Source: Campanula takesimana (lineage: Eukaryota > Streptophyta > Magnoliopsida > Asterales > Campanulaceae). Taken from it: a stretch of 64,000 bases of DNA. Under the pieces are notes generated by a model. The model saw only the letters and a program-made list of their open reading frames with translations. It did no database searches and was not told the DNA's origin. Numbering within the stretch: the first letter of the stretch is position 1; each line of letters starts with the position of its first letter. The stretch covers positions 186,001 to 250,000 of the forward strand of contig JAOWBW010000360.1 of NCBI GenBank assembly GCA_026119855.1, read 5' to 3'. Of this stretch, positions 56,703 to 64,000 are shown in pieces. The position numbers were made by a program, and so were the translations under genes.

Positions 56703-57511
56703 ACACACAAGAATTTTTTTTTGCCCACATGGATGAAAATACAGTTAAATGTTTTTTGTTGTGCAATTTTCGCCCCCCATTGACAAAAATTCTTGATTCG
56801 GCCAATACTAGTGTTGTTATTGACCCTTGTTATTGACCTGATAAATTTTAAATCATACAATATTGTAAATAAAATATACTTGTAAAGAATTATGATTTGA
56901 AAATGAAATTTACTTTATAATCAAGAGCAACAACTATATGTTATAATTGAGGATAGATATTTTTATTATTCATGACTGCCTCAATACATAATAAATAATG
57001 ATTGTTTTATAGGCCTTCATCTTAAAAAAAAAAAAAAAAATATAGCCTATTTTTTATTGTAGATTTAATTTAAATTTGACTAATAATATAAAGGAAAAAC
57101 TGCATCAAAAACCACCAAACTCTTCACTTTTGTGGATTCGATCACCAACTCATTTTTTTTTCATGCAACACATTCAACTCAATTTTTTTTGCAACCAATA
57201 CATCTAACCCATTTTATATTTTGTGTTTATGCTCACTTTCACTAACTCTGTTAGTTTTTTCTCATTAAATATTCATGTGCCATTCGTGTGATCAAATCTT
57301 TAACATGTATTTTAGATAGTTCACTCTAACCTAACAACTAAAGTTCAAATTGTTTCAAATAAGTCTCTGACAGATTGTTCTTTCTCACGTTAATGATTGA
57401 TGTTTATTTAGGATTTTTTTTTCCAATTAAGTCATCATTTTATTCATTTAACATTTATTTAATTAATTTATCACCATTACTACCCTCACCATCACCACCA
57501 TCTCATCACAC
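56703..57511. other. AT-rich intergenic DNA
   Basis: No gene is seen. Short A and T runs are present (57024-57041). The right end supplies the left target-site copy CATCACAC (57504-57511) of the hAT MITE. Confidence 0.5.
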
Positions 57512-58028
57512 TAGGGCTATAAACGAGCTGAGCCGAGTCGAGCTTTGGAGCTTTGAGCTCGAGTTTTTATCGAGCTCGAGCCCAGTTTGATTGTTCAAGC
57601 TCGAATCAAATCGAGTTTCGAGCCGTTCGCGAGCCACTCGAACTCAAGTTTCAACGACCGAGCTCGAGCTTGGACCTTTTTAAAAAAATATTTGAAATCA
57701 GAGGAGCTCGAGTTCGAGCCTTATTGAGCTCGAGTTCGAGTATTACAAAAGTAATAATGATTCGAGCTTAATGAGCCAAATACGAGCCGATCGCGAACAA
57801 AATCTTTATGTGGCAATGAGCTTATCGAGGCGAGCTCGAGTTCGAGCTCAAACGAGTCGATCTCGAACAAAGCTCGTCTAACAAACGAGCCGAACACGAG
57901 TCGGCTCGATAACATAACGAGCGTGAAAACCCCGGTTCGAGCTCGAGCTCGAATTCACTTCGAGCCCACTCAAACTCGAGCTTTTTATGAGTCGAGCTCG
58001 AGCCAGCTAGATTCGTTTAACAGCCCTA
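57512..58028. mobile_element. hAT-type MITE rich in GAGCTCGAG palindromes
   Basis: A 517-bp element has inverted ends (TAGGGCTATAAACGAG at left; the right end reads TAGGGCTGTTAAACGA on the minus strand). It is flanked by 8-bp target copies CATCACAC and CATTACAC with one mismatch, as expected for hAT. Between the ends are dozens of GAGCTCGAG and TCGAGCTCG blocks, so most of the element can fold back. Non-coding; open frames here reflect the repeat. Confidence 0.85.
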
Positions 58029-58036
58029 CATTACAC

Positions 58037-58249
58037 CACATTTCCAACGCCATCAACCACCATTAGACTCACTAAGGCATTCATTAACACGCCCAAAATG
58101 TTAAAAAAAAACAAAACCCTCAATATATAAGATAACAAAACAAGGACAAAATAATAATTTGGTCCATAAACTTGACACTTTTTATTAGTTTGGTCTCTCA
58201 TAAATACTCACATGTCCCAAACTTATCGCTATTTATTCTCATTGAGTTA
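58037..58249. other. AT-rich intergenic DNA
   Basis: No feature that I can name; flanked by the hAT MITE and a foldback repeat. Confidence 0.4.
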
Positions 58250-58490
58250 TCGACTTTTTCAACCATTGTACTTTAATGAAGCTTCGGTTCTAACCATTCT
58301 TGTTTTATTTTAGCAATTTTAACCATCGTACTTTAGATAAGCATTCATTCTATGGCTTTTTTTAGCAATTTTAACCGTCGTACTTTGAATTTTGGGGGGA
58401 TAATAAGTGCGTATCTTAAGTATAATGGTTAAAACTGCTAGAATGGTTAAAACCGAAGCTTCATCAAAGTACGTGGGTTTAAAATGTCGA
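58250..58490. repeat. Foldback inverted repeat, MITE-like
   Basis: Left arm 58250-58300 (TCGACTTTTTCAACCATTGT...) and right arm 58441-58490 pair over about 50 bases with some mismatches; AATGAAGCTTCGGTT and AACCGAAGCTTCATC are the best-conserved parts. The loop contains direct copies of TAGCAATTTTAACCATCGTA. Clear target duplications are not seen. Confidence 0.65.
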
Positions 58491-58781
58491 TAGGCCATTT
58501 CCGTTTTGGGCGTCCCATGCTTAATCCTACTTACCCAAAATGCTCAATTTTCTCTCTCCTACCCACTCACAACAACTATCTACTAACTTATTTTTTTGGG
58601 TAAAATTAATAGAACCAAAAAAAAAAAAAAAAAAACCACATGTAAATTAAAAAAAAATGCACATATTTACAATCCCAACATATCAAAACCATTCAACTAA
58701 CACTAGCAATCCCAACATTCCAAATACATGGAACAATCCAAAACACTTATTACAATACTTCTGACAATCCAAAACAACATA

Positions 58782-59362
58782 CTCCCTCCATCCCATTTGA
58801 AGCTTCACCTTTTACCCAAATGGGTGTTCCGTTGAAAGCTTCATCATTTCCTTAAATGGTAAAAACCCCACTTGTCATACCCACTCACTTCTTCCTCTCA
58901 CATACTCCCTCCGTCCCATTTGAAGCTTCATCATTTCCTAAAATGGTAAAAAATGTAGGCCCCACTTGTCATACCCACTCACTTCTTCCGCTCACATACT
59001 TAAATTATGGGGCCCACTTGTCATACCCACTAACTTTCCTCTCTCACATATTTAAATTGTAGGCCCCACTTGTCATACCCACTAACTTTTTCCCTCTCAC
59101 AACCCTTCTAACACATATCACTTTTCTTAATTTGTGTGTCATCACCAAAATGGTGGAGCTTCAAATGGGACGGAGGGAGTACTTCAATTATGGGGCCCAC
59201 TTGTCATACCCACTAACTTTCCCCTCTCACATATTTAAATTGTAGGCCCCACTTGTCATACCCACTAACTTCTTCCTTCTCACAACCCTTCTTACACTCA
59301 TCACTTTTCTTAATTTGTGTGTCATCACCAAAATGCTGAAGCTTCAAATGGGATGGAGAGAG
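58782..59362. mobile_element. Cluster of tandem or nested Stowaway-like MITEs
   Basis: CTCCCTCC starts lie at 58782 and 58915. Matching ends (GGGACGGAGGGAG at 59167-59179, GGGATGGAGAGAG at 59350-59362) are each next to TA. The three partial or full units share GAAGCTTCATCATTTCC, ATGGGGCCCACTTGTCATAC and TAATTTGTGTGTCATCACC blocks. This looks like repeated insertion of one family into itself or tandem growth by unequal exchange. Non-coding. Confidence 0.8.
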
Positions 59363-59572
59363 TATTATATACAACATTCCAAATAACAATCCAAAATAAT
59401 ATAGCATACTACAAATCAAATAAAAAAGTCAAATAAGTAAAAGTGTTTTAGTTATCATCGCTCCAAATAAAATAAAGGCTTAAATACATTTACCCCCCTC
59501 AAGTATACACTGAATCTCACTTTGCAATCCATCGCGAAATTTGTGTCTAAGTGGTACCCAATGTTAAAATTA

Positions 59573-59874
59573 GGCCAAAATATGTTTAGCCCCAAAGTAT
59601 CCACCCATTCCCACTTTGCCACCCAAACCCAATTTTGTCCCAAAGTGACCCTCTAATTTGCTATTTGTCCCAGTTTGACCTATGACCCCCCTATGACCCC
59701 TAACGACGTTAGAAAGTTAACGAGAAATGGACATGTGCATGTCACGTGAGGGGTATTTTGGCCATTTTTTTTTTAACTTTCAATTAAAAGAAAGAAAAGG
59801 AAAAAGAAAAATAAAGCAAATGCAAAACAAAAAGAAAATTAAAAAAAGGAAAAAGAAAACCCACCAGTACAAGA

Positions 59875-59907
<33 letters not shown>

Positions 59908-60724
59908 GAGAGAGAGAGAGGATTTGCATCAGAGCCAGAGCCGGAGATGGCATTTTCATTTACCGATGGGAATGCCCGAACGATGAGCAAAGCCGGCGAC
60001 GAAGAAGACAAAGACAACGAGTCCCTTCCCCCATAAACTCCGACGACCATGGCGCCCCATAAACGTCAACGACCATGGCACCCTCCTCGTCCTCTGCTCT
60101 CTCTCGTCCTCCACCTCCGCCTTCCCTTCATCTTACCTAACTCCCCAATCCCCAATTTCTACTTTTTCGAAATTCGTACTCCTTCCAGTTTCTTTTTTTA
60201 GTGTATTAATCTGTACAAAATTGTATTTGATTTTCAGATCTGTTCTTCTCATATGGGTCTCTTGGAATTCTTAATCTGTACCAGTTTTGTTTGGAGTTTG
60301 GATTCGATTTTGGATTTTTTTCATCTCTTGATCTTGGTTTGGGGGAAATAATTTTGACTGTGAATTTGAGAGAATTGTTAGTGGTGGTGGTCGGATTCTG
60401 GAAAAATAGCGGCGGTGGTCACCGGATTCTGGAAAATTGGTGGTGGTGGTGGCGGTGAATGAAGGTTGATGATGGTGGTGGTGGAGAAAGGGTATAAATG
60501 GACCTTTATACCCTTCCATTTTCAAGAAAAATGATAAAAAGAACCCTCACATGACATGCACATGACCATTTCTCGTTAATTTTCTAGCGCCGTTAGGGGT
60601 TATAGGGGGTCATAGGTCAAACTGGGACAAATGGAAAATTAGAGGGTCACTTTGGGACAAAATTGGGTTTGGGTGGCAAAGTGGGAATGGGTGGATACTT
60701 TGGGGGGCTAAACATATTTTGGCC
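59573..60724. mobile_element. Nested Mutator-type element (MULE B)
   Basis: Perfect 9-bp target duplication TTAAAATTA (59564-59572 and 60725-60733). Inverted repeats of about 190 bp start GGCCAAAATATGTTTAGCCC. The interior has a GA microsatellite (59876-59925) and then a GC-richer segment (59927-60130) with a short frame MAFSFTDGNARTMSKAGDEE. That segment is unlike the ends and may be captured host sequence. No transposase. Confidence 0.9.
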
Positions 60725-61143
60725 TTAAAATTATCTCACTTTGCCCCCTGGATCCTAACAAATGTTAGAAATTTAACGAAAGTGATTATGTGCATGTCAC
60801 ATGATGGGTATTTTCGTCATTTTAACTCTCAAACTTCCGTTAATTTATTTTTCCACTCCTCTCACTTATAATAATTTTTAGTAAATTTTTTTGCACTATT
60901 TATCATTTACATAAAAAAAATATAATACTAAAAAAAAAAAAGTAAACAAATGACTCATGTAAAAAAATAATAATTTTTATATTTTGATTTATAAATTATA
61001 GTTGGTGGGTTTTAGTTTGATATGATTTATTTTTTCTTTTTCTTTTTCTTTTTCTTTTTCAGGTTTAGTTATTTTTATTTTACTTATATTTGAAAATGCA
61101 AATATAAATTTTTATTTATTACATGAGACATTTGTTTGCTTTA

Positions 61144-61501
61144 GGCCAAAATACATTTTAGCCCCCAAAGTATCCACCGATTCCCACTTTGCAACCCCGT
61201 TTGAAAAGTCAGTCTCTTTGGTACCTAAGTTTCAAATTTTTCCCACTTTGCACCCTCCGTCAATTGAACGTTAAGAAAACTAACAGAACATGTCATGTGC
61301 ATGTCACATGATGGTTATTTAAGTCTTTTATCTTTTAAAAAAAGATGGCTTAAATATCTTTTACCCTGTGGTCTTCTTCAAGCTAGAACTACCACTAGCA
61401 ACTCCATAACCATCACCACACTATCACCACCATGCCAGCACCAGCACCACCGTGACCATCACCAGCACCACCGCAGTGCCACCACCACCCACCAGTGCAA
61501 A

Positions 61502-61532
<31 letters not shown>

Positions 61533-62336
61533 CTGCAGTTTGTTCATGTTTATACTCAAAGTGATAAAATTAATCCTTCAAACTCGAAAATCAAAATCAA
61601 AGTGAAGATTAAAATCAAAATCAAATTAAAACAAAAATTAATTACTAGTTTTGTTTCACAACAACAAAATCAAGATAAAAATAAACTAGAATCTGGTTTT
61701 GTTTCAACCAAATCAAATCAAAGTCAAAACTAAAATCAAAATCGTCACCCAAATCAAAAATCGAAACCTAACTCAAAACCCAAATCGAAAATCAAATCAA
61801 AAATCAAAATCAAAATCGAAGTGGAACAAACCCACATCTGGGTTTCTAAAGCATGAACAGGTTCTTTAAAGAAAAAAAAACCCATGAACAAGTCAAAATT
61901 TGAAGCCCAAATTTCAAAAATTACATATCGAAAATTGAAACAAACTCATCAAATCTCGAAAATCAAAACCCAGATTAGGTTTCCAAAGCACAAAACGATT
62001 TGTTCATAACCATAGTGAAACAAAATTTAAACCCAGATGGGTTATCAGATCAGAAGTGAAGATGGGGTAGGTTTACGGGGATGAGATATGGGAAATCTGG
62101 GAATTCATTTATTTCCTTTTTTCTTTTTCTTTTTCTATGGATTGACCAACATAAAAGGTCGAAAATACCCATCACGTGATGAGTCACGTGCAATTTAACG
62201 TTAGATTTCTAACGCCCGTTTGAGCTGGGGGTAAAGTGGGAAAATTGGAAACTTAGGTACCAAAGAGACCGACTTTTCAAACGGGGGTGCAAAGTGGAAA
62301 TCGGTGGATACTTTGGGGGTAAAATGTATTTTGGCC
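61144..62336. mobile_element. Nested Mutator-type element (MULE C)
   Basis: Perfect 9-bp target duplication TTTGCTTTA (61135-61143 and 62337-62345). Inverted repeats of about 180 bp start GGCCAAAATACATTTTAGCC, closely related to those of element B. The interior holds a CAC-rich segment (61400-61495), a long A-run (61507-61531) and a stretch rich in AAAATCAAA (61575-61830). No transposase. Confidence 0.9.
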
Positions 62337-62814
62337 TTTGCTTTAATTTGTTTTAGTATCACTAAAATAAATAAATAAATTATTAGTAATTTATATTGAT
62401 ATTACACTTTTACAATTTGTAATAAATAGTGTAAAAATATTTTATAAAATTTATCATATATGAAAGGATTGGAAAATTAAATTTAAGGAAGGTTGAGAGT
62501 AAAAATGACAGAAATACCCATCATGTGACATGCACATGATCAATTTCGTTAAATTTCTAACATTTGTTAGGGTCCAGGGGGCAAAGTGGGATACATTGGG
62601 TACCACTTAGACACATATTTCGCGCTGGGGTGCAAAGTGGGATTCGGTGTATAATTGAGGGGGTTAAACATATTTAAGCCTAAAATAAAAACAAGTGAAA
62701 AATCATCAATCATTACCACTCTTACGACTTTGGGAGCTGCTACTACCACCACGACAACCCCTCCGTCCACTTCCATTTGAATTTAGTTATTGACCAATAG
62801 AAATCAACGCTAGG

Positions 62815-63064
62815 AGGCTGCTGCTGTTGGAGCATAGATCTCATCATTTCTTCTGGGGTTATAAATCAGTCCATCGCTAACTAAATGAAGCTTGTGATAC
62901 CATTTTAAGTTCTTCAGGTGTTATAAATCTATGAAAATCAAATTTCTCAAACACAGCTTGTGATACTTGTTGCCACTTCTGTGAGTTATGGTTTTCTAGA
63001 TGTGGACATAAATAATTGTTGCAACAAACTCATCGAAATTTATAAGGTCATCTGTGTTAGTGTC
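62815..63064 (-). pseudogene. CDPK C-terminal EF-hand fragment
   Basis: On the minus strand, 63064-62999 reads DTNTDDLINFDEFVATI, a calcium-binding EF-hand loop followed by the FxEFVAA-type helix of plant calcium-dependent protein kinases. A shift in frame then gives HLENHNSQKWQQVSQAVF, then EKFDF and FITPEELK (63002-62901), the linker and next EF-hand of the same family. The segment VSQA...FITPEE is present twice (again near 62895-62845), so a partial duplication has occurred. The second EF-hand loop has lost several residues. No kinase domain lies in the window. It resembles the CPK16/18/28 group. Confidence 0.7.
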
Positions 63065-64000
63065 TATCTGTTTCGATCAAACAAATAACATCAAAAATTC
63101 TGAACTCTTGATAAAGAATCTACAAATAATTACAAAATGGTGCTTATTATGCTAAACGGTAACATTTCATAAGAATAAGAAAACGTAAGACGAAATTTGG
63201 GTTTTTAACGGTAGGGAATAGCATGGATAGAAACGCACACAAGCGAATAGGCGTGTTCTGAAAATGCAAGGATGACAAACATACCTTCTTTAGCACCATA
63301 AACACGAATAATATGATAACCGCATCCATCTACTTTTGTTATTCACTTAGATTGCACGCTCAAGTCATTTTTTCCAATTCATTTTTGAGGTAATATGTTG
63401 ACACTCTGTTCCTTCCAACTTGTTTGCAAAAAACGTTTGGTATTGTGAATCAAACAGGTTACGCAAGTTACAGAGAATGAGTTGGGCATCTCGACGATTT
63501 CTATGTTAAATTAGAGAAATAGAGGGTTAAAGCTTAACTATGTCCAAGAGAAGAGACTTGATATTGTAGATTTTGACGGATCAATTTGATACGTTGGTTT
63601 TTAAAAATGCATCCACGTGTCATAATCTGAATGGGATCTGAATTTTCACTCTTTTTAACTGTCGATCCCCTCCAAATTTGCTCCCTTATAACTAAATTTA
63701 CAATCTAATGGAGTATTAGTACAGCTAATAGATCTTCTTCATCCCATACTGAATACTGCAGTTTCATTTTTTAATGTGCAATTTTACCTCCGCGCACATA
63801 AAACAAACAAATTAACTTACACTCCTATGTAAAAGTGACACTTCAACACTGATCAAAGCTGAATTAACGATTTGGGCCGGCGCAATAACTAAAAGCTTCT
63901 ACGAAGCCAGTTGTTTTTATATTGTATTGTCGAAAGAAACAACACAGAGTTTACTGATTATACTCTGATATCAAAATTAAAGTAAAATCACAAAGTAAAT
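63065..64000. other. AT-rich flank, no gene seen
   Basis: It might hold introns of the CDPK pseudogene on the minus strand, but I find no exon that I can support. CACGTGTC near 63613 is a G-box-like phrase in no clear context. Confidence 0.4.

Larger units (their letters stand above)
59477..62680. mobile_element. Outer Mutator-type element (MULE A)
   Basis: Perfect 9-bp target duplication TAAAATAAA (59468-59476 and 62681-62689). Terminal inverted repeats of about 180 bp start GGCTTAAATA, and the left one is split by element B. A subterminal ATGTGCATGTCACATGA block is shared with elements B and C. No transposase is present. Apart from elements B and C the interior is AT-rich non-coding DNA. 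It lies directly beside the CDPK fragment. Confidence 0.88.

Noticed and set aside
60271..60525. His/Thr-rich minus-strand frame in MULE B
   Set aside because: It comes from GTGGTG repeats and is not a conserved protein.

Overview
This window looks like repeat-rich, gene-poor nuclear DNA of a flowering plant. The remnant host genes are a cell-wall type leucine-rich-repeat (LRR) protein, a pentatricopeptide-repeat (PPR) protein and a calcium-dependent protein kinase. LTR retrotransposons primed by initiator tRNA-Met or tRNA-Arg, Stowaway-, hAT- and Mutator-type MITEs, and the AT-rich base composition all agree with this. A eudicot is my guess; I cannot name the species. I see no intact host gene, no rRNA or tRNA gene, and no prokaryotic feature.

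Left part (1-23.7 kb): one minus-strand LRR gene is cut into three pieces (23383-23558, 3537-4316 and 468-840). One break is a solo LTR (841-3536). The other is a 19-kb Ty3/Gypsy chromovirus, probably Tekay/Del type, at 4317-23382, with 2.5-kb LTRs and a perfect CCAAC target duplication. A non-autonomous Copia element (8110-16193, duplication CCCTA) sits inside the chromovirus integrase. The gene's own promoter (TATA and G-box) survives at 23.62 kb, with a Stowaway MITE just upstream.

Middle part (24-48.9 kb): this is a composite of retroelement pieces. Seven different tandem arrays (24.5-30.1 kb) lead into a Tat/Ogre-like LTR (30330-31732) with a tRNA-Arg primer site. About 100 bp later it joins a broken Athila-type pol (31.8-34.2 kb). 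The Athila envelope-position ORF is interrupted by a full-length Copia element (35437-43863, duplication ATTTC) and resumes at 43864-44881. The Athila 3' LTR (45626-46932) abuts a truncated Copia element on the minus strand (gag-protease 46933-48074, 5' LTR 48154-48849).

Right part (48.9-64 kb): AT-rich non-coding DNA holds three more minisatellites (50.3-51.3 kb). After it come a PPR pseudogene (54.8-55.2 kb), Stowaway MITEs, a hAT MITE (57512-58028), a foldback repeat (58250-58490), and a nest of three Mutator-type elements each with a perfect 9-bp target duplication (59477-62680). Last is a decayed CDPK EF-hand fragment (62.8-63.1 kb).

Three structural patterns seem most worth following. 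(1) Several unrelated LTR families carry short CpG-rich dyad motifs just upstream of their TATA boxes, and one motif is shared between a Copia and a Tat-like element. (2) A hairpin with an A4 bulge and a GNRA tetraloop occurs three times in Athila-like non-coding DNA, with changes that preserve pairing. (3) A second hairpin closed by CTACG/CGTAG recurs four times. All positions and differences were read by eye, without alignment software.
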